A stretch of 35,381 bases of DNA from Anaerolineae bacterium (GCA_022824565.1 JAJDZQ010000042.1:1-35381); one strand, 5' to 3'. Positions 8,276 through 16,820 are shown, numbered from the stretch's first letter. Numbers and translations: made by a program. The notes: generated from the sequence alone by a model not told the origin.

Positions 8276-8699
8276 GCGACTGCGGCAAGCATGGCAGCGC
8301 GGTCAAAGCACCGACCCGCGCCTGCACAGCCCCATGACCAGCGAATCACGCAGCGACAGCCTGGCTTATGCGTTGGCTGGTTGCGCGTACATGCTGCGCT
8401 ATCAGAAGAATACGCGCATCATGGTGTTGGCCAGCGCGACTGTCCTGGTCGTGGGCATCTGGCTGGAAATCGAGCGGCGCGACTGGGCGATATTGGCTTT
8501 GGCGAGTGGGCTGGTGTGGGTCGGCGAATTCACAAATGCCGCCATCGAAGCGGCTGTCAACTTGAGCGCTCCGCAGCTGCATCCCCTGGCTCGCGTGGCA
8601 AAAGATGTGGCTGCTGCCGCTGTGCTGCTGGCCGCGCTGATAGCCACAGTGGTCGGCGGGTTGATTCTGTTGCCGCCGCTGCTGGTTCGGCTGGCCTAG
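8256..8699 (+). CDS. dgkA: diacylglycerol/undecaprenol kinase (DgkA family)
   Basis: A small integral membrane kinase that phosphorylates diacylglycerol or, as in Gram-positive relatives, undecaprenol, feeding lipid recycling. The 147 residues hold three hydrophobic helices. The family signature is GEFTNAAIEAAVNL (Glu and Asn of the active site) followed by ARVAKDVAAAAVLLAA with the conserved KD. Two starts are possible, 8256 or 8268. The second overlaps the ybeY stop as ATGTCTAG, and neither has a clear Shine-Dalgarno, so coupling to ybeY is likely. Whether the substrate is DAG or undecaprenol cannot be decided here. Confidence 0.9.
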   Translation: MAAAMSRRLRQAWQRGQSTDPRLHSPMTSESRSDSLAYALAGCAYMLRYQKNTRIMVLASATVLVVGIWLEIERRDWAILALASGLVWVGEFTNAAIEAAVNLSAPQLHPLARVAKDVAAAAVLLAALIATVVGGLILLPPLLVRLA

Positions 8700-8749
8700 C
8701 GCCCACCCAATCAAGAGACCGCGCCAACGCCAACCGGAAACTCCATTCA

Positions 8750-8758
8750 TGTTATACT
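8750..8758 (+). promoter_or_regulatory. extended -10 promoter
   Basis: TG-T-TATACT with the hexamer at 8753-8758 just after dgkA. No clear -35 is present. It implies that translation of the next gene starts at 8791 or later rather than at the ATG at 8749, which overlaps the promoter. Confidence 0.45.
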
Positions 8759-8790
8759 GCGGTTATGGTTGCTGGAATGGATTGGCGGGT

Positions 8791-9960
8791 ATGCCCATGT
8801 CGATGACAAGCAGGCCAAGCCAGGCGCAATCGAAGCCACGATTTGGGCTATGGCGGCGCATCAAGGAATTTTTCGTGCCCTCAGACAAGGCACCGCGCAG
8901 CGATCCCGCCCGGACCGATGTGGGTCGCCGCGGACCCAGAACCCTTGCCGCCTTGCGCAGAACCCTGCCGATAGGCGCTGCCGTGTTGGGCATTGGGCTT
9001 TTTGGCGCTGTGGCGGGTCGGCTGTTGCTGCCCGAAAATGAAGCGCTGCCTCGCAACAATGCCATCTGGCTGGACCGCGCCTGGACATTTGGCAACCTGG
9101 GCGGAGACCAGTTGGACGCGGCGGTTGCAGAAATGGCTGGCAACGGCATCGGCAAGATATACGCCTATGTCAGTACTTTGGGCTTGGCAGGCCGTTGGGA
9201 AAGCGGCCTGGATGGCAGCAGCTTCATGGACTCGCGGAGTGAAATTTCGGACTTTGTCGCGGCTGTGCGCAGCGCGGACGAGTCTATGGCTGTCTATGCC
9301 TGGGTGGAGATTTGGACGCACGACAATACGGCGGATGGCTATCGCCTGGATGACGAAGAATTGCACGAAAATATCGCCAACTTCAGCAAGATCTTGGTCG
9401 ACCAGTTGGGCTTTGATGGCTTGCTGCTGGATATCAAGCCGATGTTTAGCGACAACGGCGATGTCATCGGTTTGATCAGGCGCGTGCGTTCGGCAATCGG
9501 GCTCGTGAAGCCAATCGGCATTGCGGTGACCGCCGATCTGACGCCACACAACTTGCGCACACAGAATATCGCCGCGATTGCGCCCGGCACCATGTGGACC
9601 GACAACTTCAAAAAGCGCGTCACGGTCTCGGCCGATGAAATCGTGCTGATGCTGTATCAGAGCTATCGGCAGCAGACGCAGGATTATGTCGAATGGGTTG
9701 CCTACCATATCGAAACCTATGTCAACTTGCTGGAAACGACTACCGAGGTCTACGCCAGCATTCCACACTATGCCAGCGCCAGCGCCGCTCACAATCCAGA
9801 AATCGAGACGATGACAACTGCTTTGCAAGGCGTCAATCATGGCTTGCAGCGGCTGGGCGAAAACGCGCGCTCCCTGCTGACGGGCGTGGCAATCTATGCC
9901 GACCGGCGACTTTCAGAAGCCGACTGGAGCGCCTTCCGCGAGGCCTGGCAGCGAAGCTGA
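8791..9960 (+). CDS. membrane-anchored TIM-barrel-like protein, possible glycoside hydrolase
   Basis: Not assigned to a named family. The 389-residue product has a basic cytoplasmic N-terminus (about residues 1-65) and one membrane segment (about 66-86, LPIGAAVLGIGLFGAVAGRLLL). The large outer domain has alternating strands and helices: GIGKIYAYVSTLG, MAVYAWVEIW, GFDGLLLDIKP, PIGIAVTADL, EIVLMLYQ and EVYASIPHYA. This resembles TIM-barrel glycoside hydrolases or chitinase-like proteins. Asp in LLLDIKP and Glu in AWVEIW are candidate acidic residues. The ATG at 8791 is preferred because the predicted -10 lies at 8753-8758 and GGCGGG precedes it. It is followed after 3 nt by an aminotransferase, so the genes are probably co-transcribed. 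Enzymatic activity is inference. Confidence 0.7.
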   Translation: MPMSMTSRPSQAQSKPRFGLWRRIKEFFVPSDKAPRSDPARTDVGRRGPRTLAALRRTLPIGAAVLGIGLFGAVAGRLLLPENEALPRNNAIWLDRAWTFGNLGGDQLDAAVAEMAGNGIGKIYAYVSTLGLAGRWESGLDGSSFMDSRSEISDFVAAVRSADESMAVYAWVEIWTHDNTADGYRLDDEELHENIANFSKILVDQLGFDGLLLDIKPMFSDNGDVIGLIRRVRSAIGLVKPIGIAVTADLTPHNLRTQNIAAIAPGTMWTDNFKKRVTVSADEIVLMLYQSYRQQTQDYVEWVAYHIETYVNLLETTTEVYASIPHYASASAAHNPEIETMTTALQGVNHGLQRLGENARSLLTGVAIYADRRLSEADWSAFREAWQRS

Positions 9961-9963
9961 GCG

Positions 9964-10794
9964 ATGCCCGCCATTATCAAGTGTCTGGGCCAGAGCGGTC
10001 TGCGCGAAGTCAACTACCATGCCGATAGCCTGGCGGCGGCAGCGAAATTTGAATCTCGCGCCGGCGTCTACACCGTCAGCAACACGGTCAATCGCACGCA
10101 GACTTTGCTCTTCGATGCCCATCTGGAGCGCTTGGCCGACTCGGCGAGGCGCGAGGGCATTCCCCTGCAGTTTGAACGCCAGCAACTGCGCCTGGCGCTG
10201 CGCCAGATGATCATCGAGTCTGGCTTCGGCGATGTGCGTTTTCGCATCTCGGTGCGGGCCGCCCAGCCCCAGGAATTGACCTTGTCTATTGAACCACATG
10301 CGCCGCCAGCCGAGCTGCTCATCCAACGTGGCGTGCGCTGCAACACATCGTCCCTGCTGGCGCGCCACAATCCAGCCGCGAAGTCCAGCGATTGGATGCA
10401 CCGGCGGCGGAGTTTGGAGACCGCCAGGCCAGCCAGCCTGTACGAGACCTTCCTGCTGGATGCGGAAGGTGCCATCCTGGAAGGGCTGGGCAGCAATTTC
10501 TATGCCATCATTGGCGGCGAATTGCGCACGGCTGGCAGTGGCGTGTTGGCCGGTATCGCGCGGCGCATCGTGATTGCGGTCTGCGCTGGCATCGTGCCCA
10601 TGCAGCAAATTGCGCCCACCCTGCGCGAACTGCCCCGTTTTGACGAAGCCTTTTTGAGCAGCAGCAGCCGCGGCATTATCCCCGTCGTGGAGATTGATGG
10701 CAGCAAAGTCGGCGCTGGCGAGCCCGGCCAGAAAACCCGGCAACTGCGCGAAGCCTATCAACGCTGGGTGGCTGCGCATCTGGAAGAGCTCTGA
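9964..10794 (+). CDS. class IV PLP-dependent aminotransferase
   Basis: A fold-type IV PLP enzyme of the branched-chain aminotransferase / 4-amino-4-deoxychorismate lyase / D-amino-acid aminotransferase superfamily. The PLP-binding Lys is most likely Lys140 in NPAAKSSDWMHRRR. The cofactor-binding Glu is in ILEGLGSNFYAI, and VLAGIARRIV plus the C-terminal SSSSRGIIPVVEIDG complete the family pattern. At 276 residues it is of normal length. The residues separating BCAT from ADC lyase are not clear enough to choose. It lies 3 nt after the TIM-barrel gene and overlaps the next ORF by TGATG. Confidence 0.86.
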   Translation: MPAIIKCLGQSGLREVNYHADSLAAAAKFESRAGVYTVSNTVNRTQTLLFDAHLERLADSARREGIPLQFERQQLRLALRQMIIESGFGDVRFRISVRAAQPQELTLSIEPHAPPAELLIQRGVRCNTSSLLARHNPAAKSSDWMHRRRSLETARPASLYETFLLDAEGAILEGLGSNFYAIIGGELRTAGSGVLAGIARRIVIAVCAGIVPMQQIAPTLRELPRFDEAFLSSSSRGIIPVVEIDGSKVGAGEPGQKTRQLREAYQRWVAAHLEEL

Positions 10795-11201
10795 TGGCGC
10801 AGTTGGACAGGCTGTGGCGCGCGCTGAAACTAATTGGCTCGGCGCGAGACCTGGCGGTAGAAAAACGTCGCTATCAATGGCAGGTCGCGCCGCTCAACAC
10901 CTTCTTCCTGAACGCCGAGCACGCCGATATCCATCTAAGACCGCATGACGAAGCGCGCATCGTGACAAGCATCGAACTGCGCGGCAGCTTTGCCTGGCAA
11001 GTCGCCACGGACCAAGACGAAGCCGGGGTGTACATCATCGCGCGGCGCAAAGCCATCGTCGGCAGCATCGGGCGCGGCAGATTCGATGTGTTGCTGCCGC
11101 GGGGCATCCACCTGTCCCTGCGCTTGGAGAATTGTCGACTGCACCTGGACGACTTGAACGGGGACATCGAGTTCCCGCCCGATCTGTATGAATCGCCATA
11201 G
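10794..11201 (+). CDS. hypothetical protein
   Basis: An unrecognised 135-residue protein. The second half is rich in beta-strand with alternating polar and hydrophobic residues (FDVLLPRGIHLSLRLENC, LHLDDLNGDIEFPP), reminiscent of DUF4097-type beta-helical proteins. There is no signal peptide or membrane segment. The ATG overlaps the aminotransferase stop codon by 1 nt, which supports it as a real coupled gene. It ends just before the Cys-leader promoter. Confidence 0.7.
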   Translation: MAQLDRLWRALKLIGSARDLAVEKRRYQWQVAPLNTFFLNAEHADIHLRPHDEARIVTSIELRGSFAWQVATDQDEAGVYIIARRKAIVGSIGRGRFDVLLPRGIHLSLRLENCRLHLDDLNGDIEFPPDLYESP

Positions 11202-11216
11202 ACTCGCCAGCTGGTC

Positions 11217-11245
11217 TTGAACAGCGTCTGCTGCTGTGCTATCCT
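11217..11245 (+). promoter_or_regulatory. promoter of the Cys-leader/sseA-sufE unit
   Basis: TTGAAC (11217-11222), a 17-nt spacer and TATCCT (11240-11245), with TG one base before the -10. The expected transcription start, 6-8 nt after the -10, falls at 11252, which is the A of the leader ATG. The leader would then be translated from a leaderless mRNA. Confidence 0.75.
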
Positions 11246-11251
11246 TGCCTC

Positions 11252-11314
11252 ATGCGCAGATCATTTGACAGTCAAACAGAAAGCAACTGCTGTTGTTGGA
11301 GCGCCGGCTGCTAG
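11252..11314 (+). CDS. poly-cysteine leader peptide for sseA-sufE
   Basis: A 20-residue ORF ending NCCCWSAGC, with Cys at residues 13, 14, 15 and 20. It starts at the predicted transcription start, so no ribosome-binding site is expected or seen. It lies 138 nt upstream of sseA with a Rho-independent terminator in between (11362-11388). Short leaderless poly-Cys ORFs are known to act as cysteine-responsive attenuators of sulfur-metabolism operons in mycobacteria, and SseA/CysA2-type sulfurtransferases are among the genes involved. That comparison is established knowledge; the role here is inferred. The ORF is too short for ordinary gene calling. Confidence 0.82.
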   Translation: MRRSFDSQTESNCCCWSAGC

Positions 11315-11381
11315 GCGGGTGTGCGCGTTTAAGCGTGTATACGCTGGTCGAGCAGCACAGAGTCAACCCAGGGCGGTTGGC
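11303..11381 (+). promoter_or_regulatory. candidate antiterminator pairing in the Cys leader
   Basis: GCCGGCTGCT (11303-11312), in the last codons of the Cys leader ORF, can pair over 10 contiguous positions with GGCGGTTGGC (11372-11381), the 3' arm of the terminator; four of the pairs are G.U. A ribosome waiting for Cys at codon 13 would have its front edge near 11300 and leave the first arm free. One at the stop codon (11312) would mask it. The pairing is visible, but its stability needs folding. Confidence 0.5.
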
Positions 11382-11388
11382 TTTTTTT
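11362..11388 (+). terminator. Rho-independent terminator between the Cys leader and sseA
   Basis: GTCAACC (11362-11368), a 6-nt loop and GGTTGGC (11375-11381) form a 7-bp stem with one G.U pair, followed directly by seven T (11382-11388). It lies downstream of the promoter and leader ORF and upstream of sseA, so it is an attenuator rather than the end of the preceding operon. Confidence 0.85.
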
Positions 11389-11452
11389 GTGCAGGCAACA
11401 TCCAAAGAGCGAAAGTCGATCAATCAGACAATAGTGCCAAGGAGCAAAGACC

Positions 11453-12313
<861 letters not shown>

Positions 12314-12452
12314 CCTACCTCAATCTACGTTGTATGGGCGATTCGCTGTAGGGGCGATGCTTGTATCGCCCAAACCAGGCTCATTCTGTATACCAGGGCG
12401 AGACGAACCTTGCCCCTGCAACCAAGCCAAATTGTCCTGCCTGCGAGGTAGC
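12314..12452 (+). repeat. GGGCGAT-type hairpin repeats between sseA and sufE
   Basis: GTAGGGGCGATGC followed by TGTATCGCCC gives the hairpin GGGCGAT/ATCGCCC (12352-12371). A related AGGGCGAG...CTTGCCCCT pair follows at about 12396-12416. A similar TAGGGGCGAG...CTCGCCC hairpin occurs at 24922-24942. There is no T run, so it is not a classical terminator. It looks like a dispersed extragenic repeat inside an operon. Confidence 0.6.
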
Positions 12453-12887
12453 GTGGCAACACTCCCGCCGAAACTGCAAGAATACCTGGACGACTTCGGT
12501 TTCATCACAACGCGTGAAGAGCGTGCCGACTTCCTCATTGATATCGCCGACAGCTTCCAGCCGGTGCCGCCTGCGGTAGCCACCAAGCCCTATGACGAGG
12601 CGCATCGCGTCATCGGCTGCGAGTCCGAGGCTTTCGTTTGGGCGGTCGACCGTCCCGATGGCACGTTGGATTATTATTTTGATGTGCTGAACCCGCAGGG
12701 CCTCTCTGCCATGGCCATGAGCGCCATCTTGGACGAGGCTTGTTCTGGCGCGCCGCTGGAGCAGGTGGCGAACATCAGCGGCGATGTCGTGTTTTTGTTT
12801 TTTGGGCGCGACATCTCCATGGGCAAGGGCCGCGGGCTGACCGAGCTGATACACGCCGTTGTCTATCACGCGCGGCAGCGACTATAG
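12453..12887 (+). CDS. sufE: SufE-family sulfur acceptor protein
   Basis: Accepts persulfide sulfur from a cysteine desulfurase or donor and stimulates Fe-S cluster assembly. The 144-residue product carries the sulfur-accepting Cys56 in VIGCESEAF. The rest follows SufE: LQEYLDDFGFITTREERADFLIDI at the start and ISMGKGRGLTELIHAVV at the end as separate blocks. The GTG at 12453 is chosen because GAGG lies 5 nt upstream and family homology begins at LPPKLQEYL. The longer frame reads through the repeat. It follows sseA, and sseA with sufE-like genes are neighbours in mycobacteria too. The 3' end overlaps the convergent GNAT stop. Confidence 0.88.
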   Translation: MATLPPKLQEYLDDFGFITTREERADFLIDIADSFQPVPPAVATKPYDEAHRVIGCESEAFVWAVDRPDGTLDYYFDVLNPQGLSAMAMSAILDEACSGAPLEQVANISGDVVFLFFGRDISMGKGRGLTELIHAVVYHARQRL

Positions 12888-13412
12888 TTCGTGATCCAAC
12901 AATGAAGCGCCAGGTGCACCTTCGTGAAAGATCGCATGCGTGCCCAGCATACCGCGGTAACTGCCGGGCGGCTCGCTTTCGGGGATGATGGCCGCGCCCA
13001 CAACTTTCTCATAATATGAAGTCGGTCCCGCCCAGCCAATGATGCCATACATATAACCAGCGCTGTGCATATCGTGCAATGCCGCCAGCAGCAGCGCCGT
13101 GCCAATGCCCAGTCCGCGCTCGGCTTCTTCTACGCCGGTCGGACCAAAGAAATTCTTGTGTGTGCTGTCATAACAAGCGAAACCCAGCAGCTGCTCGCCC
13201 CGTTGCGCGAGCATGATTGTGGGTGGCTGGCGAGAAAATGCGACATCGGCCTCGCTGACCCAGTATTCGCTGAATCGCTCGCGGATCCAAGCCAAGGTCA
13301 GCGCTTTTTCTGGTGGCAGGCCCCGACGGATATTGATGCCCCGCTCCTGTTGTCGATGCAAAGCCGGTCCCAAAGGCGGCAGGTCATAGAGTTTTACCAG
13401 CATGTCGGGCAT
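12882..13412 (-). CDS. GNAT family N-acetyltransferase
   Basis: A 176-residue acetyltransferase of the GNAT fold. The acetyl-CoA pyrophosphate loop is visible as ERGLGIGTALLLAALHDM, preceded by the strand QLLGFACYD and followed by a YYEKVVGA tail with Tyr, a common general-acid position. The ATG at 13412 has GGAAG 6 nt upstream, so the longer frame from 13451 is rejected. The substrate is unknown. It is divergent from the trans-sulfuration gene and its stop overlaps that of sufE by 6 nt. Confidence 0.85.
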   Translation of the reverse strand: MPDMLVKLYDLPPLGPALHRQQERGINIRRGLPPEKALTLAWIRERFSEYWVSEADVAFSRQPPTIMLAQRGEQLLGFACYDSTHKNFFGPTGVEEAERGLGIGTALLLAALHDMHSAGYMYGIIGWAGPTSYYEKVVGAAIIPESEPPGSYRGMLGTHAIFHEGAPGASLLDHEL

Positions 13413-13535
13413 GGCGCGCTTCCTTATCCGAGCTGTCCAAGGCAAATCCATTTTACTTGCGGCGCGCTGGGTGGACTCGCATAAATGGCGCTGTTTTCTG
13501 TCTGCCTGTCAGAAGCGAGTGCACAGAAGCGCTAT

Positions 13536-13543
13536 GCTACAAT
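13536..13543 (+). promoter_or_regulatory. extended -10 promoter of the PLP enzyme gene
   Basis: TGC followed by TACAAT (13538-13543), 46 nt before the GTG start. No good -35 hexamer was seen; the extended -10 may substitute for it. Confidence 0.5.
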
Positions 13544-13589
13544 CCACGCAGAACAAGACAAATTGCGCAATCCGCAAGGGGGAACCAGC

Positions 13590-14714
13590 GTGAAGCTCCG
13601 ACCAGAAACCGCCGCCGTGCACAATTCACCTGTCGATGCCGGCAGTGGCGCAATCGTGCCACCCATTGTGCTGAGCACCACCTTCCAATACGAAACGACC
13701 GGGCGCGAGCACGAGCCTGACGAACTGATTTATACGCGCTATCAAAATCCCAACCGCGCCGCGCTCGAGGCGACCCTGGCGCAGCTGGAAGGCGGCGCAG
13801 TGGCGCATGCAGTGGCCAGCGGCTCGGTAGCCATGCTGACACTGTTCCAGGCGCTGCGTCCTGGCGACCACATTGTAGCCAGCGACGACATGTATTTCGG
13901 TATCCGCGTCCAACTCAACGAATTCTTTGCACCTTGGGGCTTGCGCGCCAGTTATGTCGATATGAGCGACTTGGATGCCGTGCGCGCTGCAATCCGAGCG
14001 CAGACGAAACTGGTCATCCTGGAGTCGCCGACCAATCCGCTGATTCGGCTGGCCGATATCGCCGCGATCGCCAAAATCGCCCATGCAGCTGGCGCGCAAC
14101 TGCTGGTGGACAACACGGTCGCCACGCCGGTCGCGCAGAATCCGCTCGAGCTGGGCGCGGATATCGTCGTCATGGCGCTGACCAAATACATCGCCGGGCA
14201 TCATGATGTGCTGGGCGGGGTCATCATCTTCGCCGCAGAAGATGTCTTTGCCCAACGGGTGAACAGGCTGGTACGCATTGGCGGCGCGGTCCTTTCGCCC
14301 CTGAACAGCTGGCTGGCCTTGCGCGGCTTGCAGAGCATGGCGTATCGTGTGCGCGGCATCAGCGAAAATGCCCGGCAAGTGGCGGACTTTTTGGCTGAGC
14401 ATGAAAAAATCGCCCAGGTGCTGTATCCACATCATCCCAGCCATCCGCAGTACGACCTGGCGCGCCGGCAAATGCGCATGGGCAGCGGCTTGATGTCCAT
14501 CCTGGTCGCGGGCGGGCGACAAAATGCCATCGACCTGGTCAACAAGCTGCGGCTTTTCACCAGCGCCACCAGCTTCGGCGGCACACACAGCTTGATCGAA
14601 CATCGCGAGTCAATCGAAGAAGACAGCGACACGCCCGCCAACCTGCTGCGCATCGCCATAGGCCTGGAGCATCCCGCCGATTTGATCGCCGATTTGCAGC
14701 AAGCGCTGGCATGA
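13590..14714 (+). CDS. trans-sulfuration PLP enzyme (cystathionine gamma-synthase / gamma-lyase family)
   Basis: A fold-type I PLP enzyme of the Cys/Met metabolism family, 374 residues. The PLP Lys is Lys199 in MALTKYIAGHHDVLGG. The N-terminal block PPIVLSTTFQYE and YTRYQNPNRAALEATLAQLEGG is family-typical, as are ILESPTNPLIRLADI and the C-terminal SFGGTHSLIEHR. The GTG at 13590 follows a strong AAGGGGG. Synthase, cystathionine gamma-lyase and methionine gamma-lyase cannot be separated with confidence from sequence alone. It lies close to the Cys-controlled sseA-sufE unit but has its own promoter and no leader terminator. It overlaps the DUF952 gene by ATGA. Confidence 0.9.
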   Translation: MKLRPETAAVHNSPVDAGSGAIVPPIVLSTTFQYETTGREHEPDELIYTRYQNPNRAALEATLAQLEGGAVAHAVASGSVAMLTLFQALRPGDHIVASDDMYFGIRVQLNEFFAPWGLRASYVDMSDLDAVRAAIRAQTKLVILESPTNPLIRLADIAAIAKIAHAAGAQLLVDNTVATPVAQNPLELGADIVVMALTKYIAGHHDVLGGVIIFAAEDVFAQRVNRLVRIGGAVLSPLNSWLALRGLQSMAYRVRGISENARQVADFLAEHEKIAQVLYPHHPSHPQYDLARRQMRMGSGLMSILVAGGRQNAIDLVNKLRLFTSATSFGGTHSLIEHRESIEEDSDTPANLLRIAIGLEHPADLIADLQQALA

Positions 14715-15064
14715 TCGTTCACATCACCACGCGCGACGAATGGGCGGCGGCACAACCAGCGGGCAGTTTTCGAGCGGCCTCACTGGACAGCGAGGGCTTC
14801 ATTCACTGTTCGACCTGGCAGCAAGTTCTGGCGGTTGCCAACCTTTTCTATCGCGGACGAGGCGACTTGCTGCTGTTGCGCATTGACGAGAGCCGCTTGC
14901 ACGCGCCGCTGAAGTGGGAAGCGCCGGCGCACCCCGACCCCGGCCAGGCCGGCGAGTTTGACGAAACAGACAGGTTCCCGCATATCTATGGAGAACTCAA
15001 TCTGGATGCGGTGGTGGCTGTGGCGAGCCTGCGCGAGAATCGGGACGGCTTTGCAGTCGTTTAG
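14711..15064 (+). CDS. DUF952 domain-containing protein
   Basis: A 117-residue DUF952-family protein. Recognisable blocks are IVHITTRDEWAAA, DSEGFIHCST (the conserved Phe-Ile-His-Cys-Ser), LLLLRIDESRL and FPHIYGELNLDAVVAV. Members are small cytoplasmic proteins with an ADP-ribosyltransferase-related fold and no established function. It starts inside the stop codon of the preceding PLP enzyme gene (ATGA), so the two are co-translated. Its stop overlaps the convergent SDR stop by 4 nt. Confidence 0.88.
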   Translation: MIVHITTRDEWAAAQPAGSFRAASLDSEGFIHCSTWQQVLAVANLFYRGRGDLLLLRIDESRLHAPLKWEAPAHPDPGQAGEFDETDRFPHIYGELNLDAVVAVASLRENRDGFAVV

Positions 15065-15924
15065 CCGATGCCAGCTATCTGCGCGCTATATGCCCACAAT
15101 TGCCGCTGCTGCTCGCGGTCATACGAGGCCGCGCTCGAGGCCAACTGCTTTTTGTCCGCCCAGTATTTGCCTGTGATGCCAGCGACTTGGGGCGATGTGG
15201 CGAGGTAGACCAAGGTCTCCGCGCCTTTTTGTGGCGTGCGCCCGATGACGATTTTCATCAGCTTGAAGAAATAGCGCATCCACCCGGACATATTGTCGCC
15301 GATGCTGGTATTGACCAAGCCCGGATGCACGGCATTGACATTGACACCAGCGCCGGCCAGGCGGCGATCCAGCTCGTAGGTGAAGAGCAAGTTGGCCAGC
15401 TTGCTGCCGCCATAAGCGCGAAAAGGCTTGAACTGGCCGGGATCGTTCAACGTATCCAGCTGCAAACCCGCAGAACCGCCTGCGCTGTGGGCGCTGGATG
15501 ACACATTGACCACGCGAGCCTCGCCCTGTTCAGCAGCCGTCGCTTTCAAGACATCCAACAGCAGGTTGGTGAGCAGGTAGTAGCTGAAGTGATTGAGCGC
15601 GAAGGTCATCTCGATGCCATCGACAGACTGGGTATAAGACGAAAAAGACGCGCCGGCATTGTTCAGCAGCACATCCAGCCGCTCGTGCCGAGCCCGAAAG
15701 TCGTCTGCGATGCGTCGCACTTCCGCCAGCGAAGATAGATCGCCCAGCAGCCAGTCGATTTGGTCGCTGCCGGTCTGCTCTTGGATCTCGCTGCAGACAG
15801 CGCGCGTCTTGGATTCGTTGCGCCCGACCAGCGTGACAGCCGCGCCTTTGCCCGCTATATCCCAAGCGGCTTGCTTGCCGATGCCGCTGGTCGCGCCGGT
15901 GATGAGCACTCGTTTGCCTTGCAT
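15061..15924 (-). CDS. short-chain dehydrogenase/reductase (copy 1)
   Basis: An NAD(P)-dependent oxidoreductase of the classical SDR family, 287 residues, closest in pattern to retinol-dehydrogenase-like SDRs. It shows the Rossmann motif TGATSGIG, LLNNAG, the catalytic Ser in VNVSSSAHS, and YGGSK with catalytic Tyr and Lys. HPGLVNTSIG follows. The ATG at 15924 has CGGAG 8 nt upstream; the earlier extension is rejected. It is the downstream member of a tandem pair with the gene at 15969-16820. The two share near-identical DNA in their 5' parts. The substrate is unknown. Confidence 0.9.
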   Translation of the reverse strand: MQGKRVLITGATSGIGKQAAWDIAGKGAAVTLVGRNESKTRAVCSEIQEQTGSDQIDWLLGDLSSLAEVRRIADDFRARHERLDVLLNNAGASFSSYTQSVDGIEMTFALNHFSYYLLTNLLLDVLKATAAEQGEARVVNVSSSAHSAGGSAGLQLDTLNDPGQFKPFRAYGGSKLANLLFTYELDRRLAGAGVNVNAVHPGLVNTSIGDNMSGWMRYFFKLMKIVIGRTPQKGAETLVYLATSPQVAGITGKYWADKKQLASSAASYDREQQRQLWAYSAQIAGIG

Positions 15925-15968
15925 GGTCGCGTCTCCGTGAGGGATCGTATTCGCCAGGACGATGCCCG

Positions 15969-16820
15969 CTAGCCGATGCCGGTGACCTCTGCGCTGTACT
16001 GCCACAAGGCGCGCTGCTGCTCGCGGTCATAGGAATTGTCGCTGGACTGCTTCTGCTGCTTGAGATTCCAATACTTCCCGCTGATGCCCGCTACCTCGGG
16101 GGAAGTCGCCAGATAAACCGGGGTCTCGGCGCCTTGCTGTGTCGAGCGCGCAAAGACCTGCACGACTTTGAACAGTCGCGACCAGAAGCCCGATGTATTA
16201 TGTCCGAAGCGGGAGCGAATCAAGCCGGGATGCAAAGTATTCACGGTGATGGCGGTATCTTCCAAACGCCGCGCCAGCTCGTAAGTGAAGAGCACATTCA
16301 TCAACTTGCTTGCGCCATAGCTATTCATCATGCTGAAGCCGCTGGCGTCGCGCAAATTGTCCAGGCGCAGAGTTGCATTGCGGTGCGAGCTGGAAGACAC
16401 ATTGATGATGCGCGCTTCTCCCACCGCCTGTGCCGTTTCGCCCAGCATGTCCAGCAGCAGGTTGGTCAACAGGTAATAGCTCAGGTGGTTGAGCGCGAAG
16501 GTCATCTCGAAGCCGTCTGCCGACTGCCGATACTCCGAGAAGGCCGCGCCGGCATTGTTCAGCAGCACATCCAGCCGCTCGCGCCGAACCCGAAATTCGT
16601 CTGCGATGCGCCGCACTTCCGCCAGCGAAGACAAATCGCCCAGCAGCCAGTCGATTTGTTCATTGCCAGTTTGGGATTGCAATTCAGCGCAGACAGCGCG
16701 CGTCTTGGATTCGTTGCGCCCGACCAGCGTGACAGCCGCGCCTTTGCCCGCGATTTCCAGGGCGGCTTGCTTGCCGATGCCGTCGGTCGCGCCGGTGATA
16801 AGTACCCGTTTTCCTTGCAT
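15969..16820 (-). CDS. short-chain dehydrogenase/reductase (copy 2)
   Basis: A 283-residue paralogue of the next gene. Both begin MQGKRVLITGAT and end in YDREQQR-x-LW-x-YSA-type sequence followed by GIG. Motifs are TGATDGIG, LLNNAGAAFS, INVSSSSH and YGASK. AGGAG lies 8 nt before the ATG. A 44-nt gap separates it from copy 1. A 63-bp stretch (16689-16751) is identical to 15793-15855 in copy 1, although the middle and 3' halves have diverged. A TATAAA-like -10 lies upstream at 16876-16881. Confidence 0.9.
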   Translation of the reverse strand: MQGKRVLITGATDGIGKQAALEIAGKGAAVTLVGRNESKTRAVCAELQSQTGNEQIDWLLGDLSSLAEVRRIADEFRVRRERLDVLLNNAGAAFSEYRQSADGFEMTFALNHLSYYLLTNLLLDMLGETAQAVGEARIINVSSSSHRNATLRLDNLRDASGFSMMNSYGASKLMNVLFTYELARRLEDTAITVNTLHPGLIRSRFGHNTSGFWSRLFKVVQVFARSTQQGAETPVYLATSPEVAGISGKYWNLKQQKQSSDNSYDREQQRALWQYSAEVTGIG

